DNA of 64,000 bases from Pseudothauera rhizosphaerae (GTDB taxonomy: Bacteria; Pseudomonadota; Gammaproteobacteria; Burkholderiales; Rhodocyclaceae): assembly GCF_004801305.1 (NCBI RefSeq), contig NZ_SSOD01000002.1, positions 310,001-374,000 of the forward strand, read 5' to 3'. The notes under the pieces are model-generated. The model ran no database searches and was not told where the DNA came from. It saw only the letters and a program-made list of their open reading frames with translations. The position numbers and the translations under genes are program-made. Below, one piece after another: positions 16,731-26,396 of this stretch (its first letter is position 1; every line of letters starts with the position of its first letter).

Positions 16731-16931
16731 ATGATTCCCTGGAACAAGCTGATCGACTTCCTCGCCCACGGGCTGCTGGTGCTGCCGCTGGTCTTCGGCT
16801 TCGGACTGCACAGCTTCGACGCCTACGCCCTCACGCTGGCGTTCATGCTGCTGTTGCTGATCGGCGTCACCTTCGGCGCGCCCGCCGTGCCGGCCCCGGC
16901 GGAGAAGGAAAAGGGCGAGCACGACGACTGA
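16731..16931 (+). CDS. small two-helix membrane protein of unknown function
   Basis: 66 aa. Two hydrophobic segments (about 8-25 and 29-47) are joined by a short loop with HSFDAYAL, then a proline/lysine/acidic tail. Start ATG at 16731 has AGGAGAA upstream with good spacing. It stands alone, 182 bases after the divergent PHB depolymerase start and 112 bases before the nucleoside-recognition protein. I do not recognise the family. Confidence 0.65.
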   Translation: MIPWNKLIDFLAHGLLVLPLVFGFGLHSFDAYALTLAFMLLLLIGVTFGAPAVPAPAEKEKGEHDD

Positions 16932-17043
16932 ACGGCGGTGCGCCGATCCGGTGCATCGCCAGCCTCCCATGCCCCCGTGCGGAGCACGCCGGGAACGGTT
17001 AGCATCCGCGGCGTTGCGACGATAGCCACGATGGCCACAAGGC

Positions 17044-17979
17044 ATGGACCTGCTCACCGACATCATCCTGCGCGCCGGCCGTTCGGCGGTGGAACTTTCC
17101 CTCTTCATCCTGCTGCCCATCATGGTGGTCATGCTGTCGCTGATGCGCCTGCTGGAAGCGCGCGGCGTGCTGGACTGGGTGGTCGCCCGCCTCGCCCCGC
17201 TGCTGCGGCCGGTAGGGCTGACCGGACTGGGCGTGTTCGCCGCGCTGCAGATCAATTTCGTCAGCTTCGCCGCGCCGGTGGCCACGCTGACGATGATGGA
17301 GGGGCGCGGCGCCTCCGATCGCCACCTGGCGGCCACGCTGGCCATGGTGATGGCGATGGCGCAGGCCAACGTGACCTTTCCGATGGCGGCGCTGGGGCTG
17401 GACTTCGCGCTGACACTGGCCCTGTCGCTCGTCGGCGGGCTGCTCGCCGCGGCCGCCACCTGGCATCTGTTCGGGCGCAGGCTGTCGGCGGAGGAAGGAC
17501 CGGTGGACGAGACCCTGCACCACCGCAGCGCCGACGACGCCAAGGGCGTGCTGGACGTGATCAACCGCGCCGGCGCGGAAGCCTTCAAGATCGCCGTGGG
17601 CGCGATTCCCATGCTGGTGCTGGCCCTGGTGGCGGTGCTGGCGCTGCGCGCGGCCGGCGCCATCGACCTCCTCACCGCCGCACTGACCCCGGCCCTGGCG
17701 GTGCTGGCCATCGACCCGGCGCTGATCCTGCCCACGCTCACCAAGTACATCGCCGGCGGTACCGCCATGCTGGGCGTCATGGACGAGATGCTGCGGGAAG
17801 GCACCCTCTCCGCTGCGGCCCTCAACGCCAGCGCCGGCTTCCTGATCCACCCGCTGGACGTGGCCGGGGTAGCGATCCTGATCTCCGCCGGCCGGCGGGT
17901 GGCCGGCGTGCTGCGCCCGGCGCTGGCCGGTGCAGCGGTGGGCATCGCGCTGCGCACCGTGGGTCACGCGCTGATGTAG
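17044..17979 (+). CDS. nucleoside recognition (Gate) domain membrane protein
   Basis: 311 aa, about eight hydrophobic segments arranged as two Gate-domain repeats: a first around 17-145 ([14 protein letters not shown]-type core) and a second around 180-300 ([20 protein letters not shown]). This resembles SpmA/SpmB-like and nucleoside-permease gate proteins. The transported or sensed molecule is unknown for the stand-alone bacterial forms. Start at 17044 has a weak ribosome binding site. It precedes purC but has a separate terminator-less gap with a TATAAT for purC. Confidence 0.78.
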   Translation: MDLLTDIILRAGRSAVELSLFILLPIMVVMLSLMRLLEARGVLDWVVARLAPLLRPVGLTGLGVFAALQINFVSFAAPVATLTMMEGRGASDRHLAATLAMVMAMAQANVTFPMAALGLDFALTLALSLVGGLLAAAATWHLFGRRLSAEEGPVDETLHHRSADDAKGVLDVINRAGAEAFKIAVGAIPMLVLALVAVLALRAAGAIDLLTAALTPALAVLAIDPALILPTLTKYIAGGTAMLGVMDEMLREGTLSAAALNASAGFLIHPLDVAGVAILISAGRRVAGVLRPALAGAAVGIALRTVGHALM

Positions 17980-17998
17980 GGTCGGCCGCGGCTATAAT
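17971..17998 (+). promoter_or_regulatory. promoter of purC
   Basis: Perfect -10 TATAAT at 17993-17998, 30 bases before the GTG start, with a weak -35 CTGATG at 17971-17976 (16-base spacer). No PurR-like palindrome is visible. Confidence 0.6.
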
Positions 17999-18028
17999 TT
18001 CGCCTTTACTTCCGCCGGTACCCGCCCC

Positions 18029-18964
18029 GTGAGCACTCCCCTGTTCGAATCCACCATCAAGAGCCTGCCGCTGCTCGGCCGCGGCAAGGTGCGCGACATC
18101 TACGCGGTCGATGCCGACAAGCTGCTGATCGTCACCAGCGACCGCCTGTCGGCCTTCGACGTGATCCTGCCGGATCCGATTCCGGACAAGGGCCGGGTGC
18201 TGACCGCGCTGGCCAACTTCTGGTTCGAGCGCCTGGCCCACGTCGTCCCCAACCAGCTCACCGGCATCGCCCCCGAAACCGTGGTCGCCGCCGGCGAGCG
18301 CGACCAGGTCGCGGGGCGCGCGCTGGTGGTCAAGCGCCTGAAGCCCCTGCCCATCGAGGCGGTGGTGCGCGGCTACGTGATCGGTTCGGGGTGGAAGGAC
18401 TACCAGGCCACCGGCAGCATCTGCGGCATCCCGCTGCCCGCCGGCCTGAAGCAGGCGGCCAGGCTGCCGGCGCCCATCTTCACCCCAGCCACCAAGGCCG
18501 AGGCGGGCGACCACGACGAGAACGTCTCCTTCGCCGTGGCCCAGGCCAACTGCGACGCGGCACTGGCCGACGCGCTCGCCGGCACCGGCAAGCGTGGCGC
18601 GGGTCTCGCGGAAGAAGCCCGCAACGCCGCCATCGCGCTGTACTCCGAAGCAGCCGAGTACGCCCGGGCGCGCGGCATCATCATCGCCGACACCAAGTTC
18701 GAGTTCGGCGTGGATGCGGCCGGCACGCTGCACCTGATCGACGAGGCGCTGACCCCGGATTCCTCCCGTTTCTGGCCCGCCGACAGCTACCGCGAAGGCA
18801 TCAGCCCGCCCTCCTTCGACAAGCAGTACGTGCGCGACTACCTGGAGACGCTGGACTGGAACAAGAAGGCGCCGGGCCCGCGCCTGCCCGCCGAAGTGAT
18901 AGCACACACCGCGGCCAAGTACCGCGAGGCCTACGAGCGTCTCACCGGCAAGACCCTGGGCTGA
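18029..18964 (+). CDS. purC: phosphoribosylaminoimidazole-succinocarboxamide synthase (SAICAR synthetase)
   Basis: 311 aa. It joins aspartate to CAIR using ATP, step 8 of de novo purine synthesis, in the cytoplasm. The N-terminal GRGKVRDIY (17-25) and [10 protein letters not shown] segments are the ATP-grasp-like entry motifs, and the central [20 protein letters not shown] and [14 protein letters not shown] segments are highly conserved. Length is of the longer form, about 300 aa. The start is GTG at 18029, supported by a TATAAT 30 bases upstream. Confidence 0.95.
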   Translation: MSTPLFESTIKSLPLLGRGKVRDIYAVDADKLLIVTSDRLSAFDVILPDPIPDKGRVLTALANFWFERLAHVVPNQLTGIAPETVVAAGERDQVAGRALVVKRLKPLPIEAVVRGYVIGSGWKDYQATGSICGIPLPAGLKQAARLPAPIFTPATKAEAGDHDENVSFAVAQANCDAALADALAGTGKRGAGLAEEARNAAIALYSEAAEYARARGIIIADTKFEFGVDAAGTLHLIDEALTPDSSRFWPADSYREGISPPSFDKQYVRDYLETLDWNKKAPGPRLPAEVIAHTAAKYREAYERLTGKTLG

Positions 18965-19054
18965 ACCGCCCGTGCAGTACCCGTCCCGCGGCACGATCCG
19001 CGGGGCGGCCACAACAACAAGGGCGGCCCCGCGCCCCCGCAGGAGACGAATCCC

Positions 19055-20329
19055 ATGCACATCCCCGCCAGCGGGCGTGGGCTGGCGATGGCCGTGGTCA
19101 TCGCCGCCTACATCATGTCCTTCTTCCACCGCTTCGCCCCGGCCGGCATCGCCCAGGACCTGGCGCTCGCCTTCCACACCAGCGCCGCCTCCCTGGGCGT
19201 GCTGGCAGCCACCTATTTCTACGTCTACACGCTCATGCAGGTGCCCACCGGCATCCTGGTGGACACCCTCGGCCCGCGCCGCATCCTGCTCCTGGGCGGC
19301 CTGGTGGCGGCGGGCGGCAGCCTGCTGTTCGGCCTCGCGCCCGACCTGAACGTGGCCCTGATCGGACGCACGCTGATCGGCCTGGGCGTGTCGGTGGTCT
19401 TCATCGCCATGCTGAAGCTGATCGCCGTGTGGTTCGACGAACGCCGCTTCGCCACCCTGGTGGGCCTGTCCATGCTGCTGGGAAACCTGGGCTCCATGCT
19501 GGCCGGCACGCCGCTCGCCGCGCTGGCCCAGGTCACCTCCTGGCGCGGCGTGTTCTTCGGCGCCGCGGCCATCTCGGCGCTGCTGGCGGTCGCGTGCTGG
19601 GTCTTCATCCGCGAAGCCCGCAGCGCGGATGCACCCCGCCCGCGCTTCGACCGCACCGTGATCATCAGCGGCCTGCTGGGCGTGCTGAAAAACCGCGCCA
19701 CCTGGCCAGCGGTGTGGGTGAATTTCGGCCTCGCGGGCAGCTTCTTCGCCTTCGCCGGGCTGTGGGCCACGCCCTATCTGGTGCAGGTGCATGGCCTCAG
19801 CCGGGTCGAGGCCGCCAGCCATCTGTCGCTGTTCTTTGCCGGTTTCGCCATCGGCTGCCTCGCCATCGGCACCCTGTCCGACCGCCTGAGGCGCCGCAAG
19901 CCGGTACTGATCGCCGCCAGCCTGGCCTACTGCGTGCTGTGGCTGGTGTGGCTGTCCGCGCTGCGCATGCCCATCGGCCTGTCCTACGGGCTGTTCGCAG
20001 TGATGGGCTTCACCACGTCGAGCTTCTCCCTGACCTGGGCCTGCGCCAAGGAAGTGAATCCGCCGCAGTTGTCCGGCATGAGCACCAGCGTCACCAACAT
20101 GGGCGGCTTCCTCGCCGGCGCGCTGCTGCAGCCGGCGGTCGGCCTGGTCATGGACCTGGGCTGGGACGGCACGCTGGCCGACGGCGTGCGCGTGTATTCC
20201 GTGGACAACTTCCGCCTCGGCATCGGCCTGCTCGCCGCCGCCGGCCTGTTCGGCGCGCTGTGGAGCTTCTTCGTGCGCGAGACCGGCTGCCGCAACGTCT
20301 GGCGGGCGCCGGCCGAACAGGGGGATTGA
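19055..20329 (+). CDS. MFS transporter
   Basis: 424 aa with about 12 membrane helices. The LVDTLGPRRILLLGG loop (about 69-83) between helices 2 and 3 is the MFS motif A, and the central cytoplasmic loop follows VFIREARSAD. Start ATG at 19055 is preceded by AGGAGA. It lies 90 bases after purC on the same strand, but no link to purines is evident. The substrate cannot be told; the overall pattern resembles the nitrate/hexuronate/other-anion type of MFS proteins found widely in betaproteobacteria. Confidence 0.85.
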   Translation: MHIPASGRGLAMAVVIAAYIMSFFHRFAPAGIAQDLALAFHTSAASLGVLAATYFYVYTLMQVPTGILVDTLGPRRILLLGGLVAAGGSLLFGLAPDLNVALIGRTLIGLGVSVVFIAMLKLIAVWFDERRFATLVGLSMLLGNLGSMLAGTPLAALAQVTSWRGVFFGAAAISALLAVACWVFIREARSADAPRPRFDRTVIISGLLGVLKNRATWPAVWVNFGLAGSFFAFAGLWATPYLVQVHGLSRVEAASHLSLFFAGFAIGCLAIGTLSDRLRRRKPVLIAASLAYCVLWLVWLSALRMPIGLSYGLFAVMGFTTSSFSLTWACAKEVNPPQLSGMSTSVTNMGGFLAGALLQPAVGLVMDLGWDGTLADGVRVYSVDNFRLGIGLLAAAGLFGALWSFFVRETGCRNVWRAPAEQGD

Positions 20330-20428
20330 ACGGGGAGATTGAACAGGGACATGGCCGGGATAGGGCACCCCTCACCGCTTTTTCGGCACAATAGCGGTCA
20401 GCCCCACCCCAACGGAACATCCCCAGCC

Positions 20429-22486
20429 ATGAGCAACCCGCTGCTGCACCTGAAGGCCCTGCCCGACTTCGACGCCATCCGCCCGGAACACGTGGCGCTG
20501 GCCGTCCGCGAACTGATCGAGGAAAACCGCCAGCTCATCGCCCGCCTCACGGCCGAGGCCGGCACGCCCGACTGGGACGGCTTCGCCGTGCCGCTCACCG
20601 AGGCCGGCGAGCGCCTGGGCCGCGCCTGGGGCGTGGTGGGCCACCTGCACAGCGTCAAGGACGTGCCCGAGTGGCGCGAGGCCTATAACGCCATGCTGCC
20701 GGAAGTCTCCCGCTTCTACGCCGAGGTGGGGCAGAACCTGGCCCTCTACCACAAGTACAAGGCGCTGGCCGAAAGCCCGGCCTTCGCCGCCCTGTCGCCG
20801 GTACGCCGGCGCATCGTCGAGCATGAGCTGCGCGACTTCCGCCTCTCCGGTGCCGAACTGGCCGAAGAACTCAAGCCGCGCTTCCAGGCCATCCAGGAGG
20901 AACTGTCGCAACTGGCGGCGAAGTTCTCCGAGAACCTGCTGGACGCCACCAACGCCCACGCCGAGTATGTCACCGACGAGGCCGGCGTGGCGGGAATTCC
21001 GGCCGACGCGCTGGAGGCCGCCCGCGCCGCCGCGGAGCGCGACGGCCAGGCCGGGTGGAAGTTCACGCTGCAGATGCCCTCCTACCTGCCGGTGATGCAG
21101 TACGCCGACGACCGGCACTTGCGCGAGCGCATGTACCGCGCCTACGCCACCCGCGCCTCGGAAGCCGGCAAGGCAGACTGGGACAACGGCCCGCTGATCG
21201 GCCGCATCCTCGCCCTGCGCGCCGAGGAGTCGCGGATGCTGGGCTACCGCAGCTTCGCCGAGGTGTCGCTGGTGCCCAAGATGGCCGACAGCCCGCAGCA
21301 GGTGCTGGACTTCCTGCGCGAACTGGCGGCCAAGGCCAAGCCCTTCGCCGAGCGCGACCTGGCCGAACTGCGGGCCTTCGCCCGCGACGAGTTGAACCTG
21401 CCCGAACTGCAGCCCTGGGACATCGCCTGGGCGTCCGAGAAGCTGCGCCAGGCGCGGTACGCCTACTCCGACCAGGAGGTGAAGCAGTACTTCCCCGAGC
21501 CCAAAGTGCTCGACGGCCTGTTCGGCGTGGTCCGCACCCTCTACGGCGTGGACATCCTGCCCGACGAGGCGCCGCGCTGGGACGAGGACGTGCGCTTCTT
21601 CCGCATCGAGCGCGACGGCGACACCATCGGCCACTTCTACCTGGATCTGCACGCCCGCGAAACCAAGCGCGGCGGCGCCTGGATGGATTCCGCCCGCAGC
21701 CGCTACCGCGGCCCGGCGGGCCTGTCCACGCCGGTGGCCTACCTGGTGTGCAACTTCCCCGGCCCGGTCAATGGCAAACCCGCCACCTTCACCCACGACG
21801 ACGTGCTGACCCTGTTCCACGAGGCCGGCCACGGCCTGCACCACCTGCTCACCCGCATCGACGAGCTGGCGGTCTCGGGCATCCACGGCGTGGAATGGGA
21901 CGCAGTGGAACTGCCCAGCCAGTTCATGGAGAACTTCTGCTGGGAGTGGGACGTGCTCTCCGCCATGACCGCCCACGCGGACACCGGCGAACCCCTGCCC
22001 CGCGCCCTGTACGACAAGATGATCGCCGCGAAGAACTTCCAGAGCGGCATGCAGACCGTGCGCCAGCTCGAATTCGCCCTGTTCGACCTGCGCCTGCACA
22101 GCGAGGTGGACGCCTCCGCCGGCCCGGTGCCGGTGGAGGCCGTGCTGCGCCTGCTGGACGAGGTGCGGCGCGAGGTGGCGGTGATCGTCCCGCCGCCCTG
22201 GCACCGCTTCCCCCACAGCTTCTCCCACATCTTCGCCGGCGGCTACGCGGCCGGCTACTACAGCTACAAGTGGGCCGAGGTGCTCTCGGCCGACGCCTTC
22301 GAAGCCTTCGAGGAAGCCGGTGCCGGGCGCGGCAGCCTGCTCGACCGGGAAACCGGCGAACGCTTCTGGCGCGAAATCCTCGCCGTGGGCGGCAGCCGCC
22401 CGGCGCTGGAATCCTTCAAGGCCTTCCGCGGCCGCGAGCCGCGGGTGGATGCCCTGCTTCGCCACAACGGTATGGTGACCGCATGA
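20429..22486 (+). CDS. prlC: oligopeptidase A (M3 family zinc metallopeptidase)
   Basis: 685 aa, normal for the family. The zinc site HEAGH is at 464-468, inside LTLFHEAGHGLHHLLT, and the third ligand Glu follows in the GVEWDAVELPSQ segment. Oligopeptidase A degrades short peptides, including cleaved signal peptides, in the cytoplasm. Start ATG at 20429 (MSNPLLHLK) is the conserved N-terminus. The stop overlaps the ATG of the glutaredoxin-like gene by four bases (ATGA), so the two are translationally coupled. Confidence 0.95.
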   Translation: MSNPLLHLKALPDFDAIRPEHVALAVRELIEENRQLIARLTAEAGTPDWDGFAVPLTEAGERLGRAWGVVGHLHSVKDVPEWREAYNAMLPEVSRFYAEVGQNLALYHKYKALAESPAFAALSPVRRRIVEHELRDFRLSGAELAEELKPRFQAIQEELSQLAAKFSENLLDATNAHAEYVTDEAGVAGIPADALEAARAAAERDGQAGWKFTLQMPSYLPVMQYADDRHLRERMYRAYATRASEAGKADWDNGPLIGRILALRAEESRMLGYRSFAEVSLVPKMADSPQQVLDFLRELAAKAKPFAERDLAELRAFARDELNLPELQPWDIAWASEKLRQARYAYSDQEVKQYFPEPKVLDGLFGVVRTLYGVDILPDEAPRWDEDVRFFRIERDGDTIGHFYLDLHARETKRGGAWMDSARSRYRGPAGLSTPVAYLVCNFPGPVNGKPATFTHDDVLTLFHEAGHGLHHLLTRIDELAVSGIHGVEWDAVELPSQFMENFCWEWDVLSAMTAHADTGEPLPRALYDKMIAAKNFQSGMQTVRQLEFALFDLRLHSEVDASAGPVPVEAVLRLLDEVRREVAVIVPPPWHRFPHSFSHIFAGGYAAGYYSYKWAEVLSADAFEAFEEAGAGRGSLLDRETGERFWREILAVGGSRPALESFKAFRGREPRVDALLRHNGMVTA

Positions 22487-22962
22487 AACGCATGCTCCTG
22501 CTCGCAGCCCTGCTTGCCGCCGCCCCCACCCTGTTCGCCCAGGACACGACCTACCGCTGGGTGGACGACCGCGGCCAGATCAACTACTCCGACCTGCCCC
22601 CGCCCGCCCACGTGCAGGAGGTGGAGCGCCAGCGCTTCAAGCCGGGTGCGGCCGACGCCGCCCTGCCCTACGCGGTGCGCAAGGCGGCGGAGAACTTCCC
22701 GGTGACGCTCTACGTCACGGAGGAATGCGGCGATCCCTGCGACAGCGCCAGGAAGCTGCTGGATGGCCGGGGTGTGCCCTACGCGGAAAACGCGCTGGAC
22801 AGCGAGACCGCCCACGAGGCCTACCGGAAGGCCATCGGCGTGCCGGTGGAAGTACCGGCCCTGCTGGTGGGCCGCTTCACCCGCAAGGGTTTCCTGGAAA
22901 ACGACTGGCAGCGCCTGCTCGACGACGCCGGCTATCCGCGCACGGCCCTGCCCGGCCGCTGA
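22483..22962 (+). CDS. periplasmic DUF4124 / glutaredoxin-like protein
   Basis: 159 aa. A signal peptide (1-20) leads to a DUF4124 segment (about 21-55, YRWVDDRGQINYSD), then a glutaredoxin-fold domain (about 73-150). The redox pair is spaced CGDPC (82-86), i.e. CxxxC rather than the usual CxxC, so normal thiol-disulfide exchange is uncertain. The VEVPALLVG segment supplies the cis-proline-type loop. Coupled to prlC by ATGA overlap. A role in envelope redox homeostasis is inferred only from the fold. Confidence 0.82.
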   Translation: MKRMLLLAALLAAAPTLFAQDTTYRWVDDRGQINYSDLPPPAHVQEVERQRFKPGAADAALPYAVRKAAENFPVTLYVTEECGDPCDSARKLLDGRGVPYAENALDSETAHEAYRKAIGVPVEVPALLVGRFTRKGFLENDWQRLLDDAGYPRTALPGR

Positions 22963-22968
22963 GAACGC

Positions 22969-23928
22969 TCAGGTGCTCCGGCCGCACGCCGCGCGCAGGG
23001 CCTGCGCGAACAGCGCGTCGGCCTCGCGGGACGACTCCTCCGCGCGGCGGAACAGCGTGACCGGCGGCAGCGTCCAGCCGAAGCGGTGCGCCACCACGCC
23101 CACGCCGGCGATGCGCGCCAGTTCCTCGGCGATGTCGGCGGGCACGATGGACACGGCGCGCTCGTTGGCCGCCAGCAATTCGCCGATCAGCTTGGCCGAC
23201 AGGCTCTCGACCATGGGCGCGGGCGGCGCCACCCCGGCGCGAAGGAAGAAGTCGGTGATCTGCTCCCGCATCGGCGTGTTGCGCTGGCCCAGCACCCAGT
23301 CCAGTTGCGCCAGTTCCGGCCAGGACAGCGGCCTGCGGCCCAGCCGCGCAGCCAGGCGGCGGTGCGCGACCAGCCGGGGTTCCTGCTCGTAGAGCACCTC
23401 GTGCACCAGTCCGTCCATGGCTAGCACGGCGGAGCTGCGGCCGATCACGCAGTCCAGTTCGTGGTCGCGCAGGCGCGCCAGCAGATGGTCGCTGGAACCC
23501 TCGTGGATCGTCACCGTGACGCCGCTCCCCCGCGGCCGCGTGCGGCCGATGGCCTCGGCCAGCAGCCGCCCCGGGATGAACGGAATCACCCCCACCTGCA
23601 GGTGCGCCGCGCGGCCCGCGCCGGCCGCTTCCATGTCGCGCACCCAGTGGCCGAGATCCTGCAGCATGGCCCGGGCGCGCGCGAGCGCCACCTCGCCCAG
23701 CGCCGTGGGCGCCATGCCGCGCGCGGAACGGACGAACAGCGGCGCGCCGAACATCGCCTCCAGTTCAGCCAGCGCATGGGTGACCGCCGGCTGGCTGGTG
23801 GCCATGTGCCCGGCCACGCGGGTGAGCGAGCCGTGCTGCCCGATCAGGCGCAGCAGCACCAGGTGGCGCATCTTCAACCGCGAGGTAAGGCGGGCCAGGA
23901 GTTCGTCGGGGGCGTTCATCGCAACCAT
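22969..23928 (-). CDS. LysR family transcriptional regulator (divergent from a TauE/SafE protein)
   Basis: 319 aa. The helix-turn-helix (about 20-75, VLLRLIGQHGSLTRVAGHMATS) and substrate-binding domain (about 100-310) are clear. Either ATG at 23928 or 23919 could start it; neither has a good ribosome binding site. It shares an 88-base intergenic region with the TauE/SafE-type transporter gene, so regulation of that transporter by a small anion is plausible. The end lies 6 bases from the convergent glutaredoxin-like gene. Confidence 0.88.
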   Translation of the reverse strand: MVAMNAPDELLARLTSRLKMRHLVLLRLIGQHGSLTRVAGHMATSQPAVTHALAELEAMFGAPLFVRSARGMAPTALGEVALARARAMLQDLGHWVRDMEAAGAGRAAHLQVGVIPFIPGRLLAEAIGRTRPRGSGVTVTIHEGSSDHLLARLRDHELDCVIGRSSAVLAMDGLVHEVLYEQEPRLVAHRRLAARLGRRPLSWPELAQLDWVLGQRNTPMREQITDFFLRAGVAPPAPMVESLSAKLIGELLAANERAVSIVPADIAEELARIAGVGVVAHRFGWTLPPVTLFRRAEESSREADALFAQALRAACGRST

Positions 23929-24016
23929 GATGAGAATGTGATACCGCGATACTAATTCCGAATGATCACCTTATGTCTTCCGCTCACAATGTGCCGGCAA
24001 GGGAAGGCGGGGACGC

Positions 24017-24772
24017 ATGGATTCGATCTATCTCGTGGTGGCGCTGGGCGCAGTGGCGGGCGGTTTCGTGCAGGGCCTGTCGGGCTTCGCCTTCGGGCTC
24101 ACCGCCGTGTCGTTCTGGGCCTGGGCGCTGGAACCACGCCTGGCGGCGACGCTGGCGGTGTTCGGCGCCCTCACCGGGCAGATCATCGCCGCGCTGTCCG
24201 TGCGCCGCGGCTTCGACGCGCGGCGGCTGCTGCCCTTCGTGCTGGGTGGCCTGCTCGGCGTGCCGCTGGGCGTACTGCTGCTGCCGCGCCTGGACATGGC
24301 GTGGTTCAAGGCCATCCTGGGCGCGCTGCTGGTGCTGTGGTGCCCGGCCATGCTGATGGCGCGCAGGCTGCCGCGCATTGCCCGCGGCGGCCGGCTGGCC
24401 GACGGCGTGGTGGGCCTGGCCAGCGGCATGATGGGCGGCATCGGCGGCTTCACCGGCACCCTGCCCACCCTGTGGGGCACGCTGCGCGGCTTCGACAAGG
24501 ACGCCCTGCGCGCGGTGGTGCAGAACTTCAACCTGTCCATGCTGCTGGTGACCATGGCGAGCTACCTCGCCGCCGGCCTCGTCACGCGGGAGATGCTGCC
24601 GCTGTTCGCCATCGTGGCGCCGGCCATGCTGCTGCCCGCGCTGCTCGGCGCGCGGCTCTACATCGGCATCAGCGAAGCGCGCTTCCGCCAGCTCGTGCTC
24701 GCGCTGCTGACCGCATCGGGCGTGGCGCTGCTGGCCTCGGCCGTGCCGCAACTGGCGAGCCGCCACGCCTGA
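24017..24772 (+). CDS. TSUP family transporter (sulfite exporter TauE/SafE-like)
   Basis: 251 aa, about 7-8 membrane helices in two repeats, with GGFVQGLSGFAFGL (about 15-28) in the first and GGIGGFTGTLPTLWG in the second, both characteristic of TauE/SafE proteins. Members export or import sulfite, sulfoacetate, small organic acids and others; the substrate here is unknown. It is divergent from a LysR regulator, a common pairing for this family. Confidence 0.88.
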   Translation: MDSIYLVVALGAVAGGFVQGLSGFAFGLTAVSFWAWALEPRLAATLAVFGALTGQIIAALSVRRGFDARRLLPFVLGGLLGVPLGVLLLPRLDMAWFKAILGALLVLWCPAMLMARRLPRIARGGRLADGVVGLASGMMGGIGGFTGTLPTLWGTLRGFDKDALRAVVQNFNLSMLLVTMASYLAAGLVTREMLPLFAIVAPAMLLPALLGARLYIGISEARFRQLVLALLTASGVALLASAVPQLASRHA

Positions 24773-24865
24773 AACCGCCCGCGACGCGCGGACGCTGCAA
24801 TACAATCTGCCGGCGCCCTCCCCCCGGCCGGATGCTCCGGCCGCCACCGAGATGTGACCGACAGC

Positions 24866-25627
24866 ATGAAAATCGTTACGTGGAACGTCAATTCCCTCAA
24901 GGTCCGCCTACCCCACGTGCTGGACTGGCTGGCCGAGCACAGGCCGGACGCCCTTTGCCTGCAGGAACTCAAGCTGGAGGACCCTGCGTTCCCGCATGAG
25001 GAACTGGCTGCGGCGGGCTACCAGGCGGTGAGCAACGGGCAGAAGACCTACAACGGCGTCGCCATCCTGACCCCGGTGGCGGCCGAAGACGTGGCGCGGG
25101 ACATTCCCGGCTTCGCGGACGAGCAGAAGCGCATCGTCGCCGCCACCGTGAACGGGGTGCGGGTGATCTGCGGCTACTTCCCCAACGGCCAGGCGGTGGG
25201 CTCGGAGAAGTTCGAGTACAAGCTGCGCTGGCTTGCCGCACTCACCGAGTGGGTGCGCGACGAACTGCGCCGCCATCCGAAGCTGGTGCTCACCGGCGAC
25301 TTCAACATCGCCCCCGAGGCGCGCGACGCCCACCCGGACTGGAAGGAGGAAATCCACGTCTCGCCGCAGGAGCGCGAAGCCTTCCGCGCCCTCACCGCGC
25401 TGGGCCTCACCGACGCCTTCCGCCTCTTCGAGCAGCCGGAGAAGAGCTACTCCTGGTGGGACTACCGCCAGGGCGCTTTCCGGCGCAACTTCGGCCTGCG
25501 CATCGACCACATCCTGGTCTCCGAGCCCCTGCGCGCCGCCTGCCGCAGTTGCACGGTGGACAAGGCACCGCGCAAGCTGGAACGCCCCTCGGACCACGCC
25601 CCCGTGGTCCTGGAACTGGACGCCTGA
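24866..25627 (+). CDS. xth: exodeoxyribonuclease III (AP endonuclease)
   Basis: 253 aa. The Exo III family residues are all visible: WNVNS (6-10, Asn7... of the first motif), LQELK (32-36, metal-binding Glu34), GDFNIAP (144-150), the RIDHILVS loop (212-219) and SDHAPV (242-247). It incises abasic sites and removes 3' blocks during base-excision repair. Start ATG at 24866 (MKIVTWNV) is the universal N-terminus; an upstream GTG would only add four residues. It is followed by the Crp/Fnr gene after 10 bases. Confidence 0.95.
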   Translation: MKIVTWNVNSLKVRLPHVLDWLAEHRPDALCLQELKLEDPAFPHEELAAAGYQAVSNGQKTYNGVAILTPVAAEDVARDIPGFADEQKRIVAATVNGVRVICGYFPNGQAVGSEKFEYKLRWLAALTEWVRDELRRHPKLVLTGDFNIAPEARDAHPDWKEEIHVSPQEREAFRALTALGLTDAFRLFEQPEKSYSWWDYRQGAFRRNFGLRIDHILVSEPLRAACRSCTVDKAPRKLERPSDHAPVVLELDA

Positions 25628-25637
25628 GCCCCGTCCC

Positions 25638-26297
25638 ATGAGCGACACCGCCCAACTCGCCGCCCGCTATCCGGTACTCGACGCCCTGCCCCCCGCCGTC
25701 CGCGCGCGGGTGGAGGCGGCGGCACGGTGGATGCACATTCCCGCCGGCGCGCTGGTGTTCGACGACTGCCAGGCCTGCGAGGGCTTTCCCTTCGTCGTCG
25801 AAGGCTCGCTGCGCGTGCTCAAGTGCGCCCCCAACGGCCGCGAACTGCCCCTCTACCGCGTGACGCCGGGCGAGACCTGCATCATCTCCTCGTCCTGCCT
25901 GCTCGGCCACGAGGACTACAATGCGCGCGGCATCACCGAGTCCGACACCCTGCTGATGCTGCTGCCCAAGGCGGTGTTCGACGAACTGCTGGGCGAACCG
26001 GCCTTCCGCGGCTTCGTCTTCCACCTCTTCGCCGAACGCATCGCCGACCTGATGCAGTTGATCGAGGCGGTCGCCTTCCAGCGCCTGGACCAGCGCCTGG
26101 CCGCGCTGCTGCTGGGCAAGGGCCAGGTATTGCACGTGACCCACCAGCAACTGGCCGACGAACTGGGCAGCGTGCGCGAGATCGTCAGCCGGCTGCTGAA
26201 GGGCTTCGCGGAACAGGGCCTGGTGCGCCTGGGGCGCGAGCAGGTGGAAATCCTCGACCCCGCCGGCCTGCGCCGGCTCGCCGCCGGCGGCCACTAA
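25638..26297 (+). CDS. Crp/Fnr family transcriptional regulator with five cysteines in the sensor domain
   Basis: 219 aa. The N-terminal cyclic-nucleotide-like beta-barrel (about 25-130) holds Cys44 and Cys47 (DCQAC), Cys63, Cys81 and Cys87; a metal, Fe-S or thiol sensor is possible but not shown. The C-terminal HTH (about 165-192) has recognition-helix residues Arg180, Glu181 and Arg185, the same trio CRP uses to read GTGA. This fits the palindrome TGTGACC-GC-GGTTACA found upstream of the next gene (26397-26412). It lacks the FNR N-terminal cysteine cluster, so it is not the oxygen regulator of the cco genes. Confidence 0.9.
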   Translation: MSDTAQLAARYPVLDALPPAVRARVEAAARWMHIPAGALVFDDCQACEGFPFVVEGSLRVLKCAPNGRELPLYRVTPGETCIISSSCLLGHEDYNARGITESDTLLMLLPKAVFDELLGEPAFRGFVFHLFAERIADLMQLIEAVAFQRLDQRLAALLLGKGQVLHVTHQQLADELGSVREIVSRLLKGFAEQGLVRLGREQVEILDPAGLRRLAAGGH

Positions 26298-26310
26298 CGG
26301 AACTGCGGTG

Positions 26311-26382
26311 GTAGGAGCGGGCTTGCCCGCGATACGGCGGTGGTTTCCTCGTAGGCTGCATCACGGGCGAGCCCGCTCCTAC
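26311..26382. repeat. REP-like extragenic palindrome pair, copy 1
   Basis: 72 bases bounded by GTAGGAGCGGGC and its reverse complement GCCCGCTCCTAC. Each end holds a small GC-rich palindrome of the form GCGGGC-TT-GCCCGC. Two more copies flank hemF (40949-41021 and 41958-42029). This is the REP/REPIN layout known from pseudomonads and other proteobacteria. No RAYT transposase is in the window. Confidence 0.85.
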
Positions 26383-26396
26383 CCGCCCGGATGCTG

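Noticed and set aside
17822-20368. An 848-codon minus-strand open frame across purC and the MFS transporter
   Set aside because: Antisense to two clear genes, low-complexity translation.
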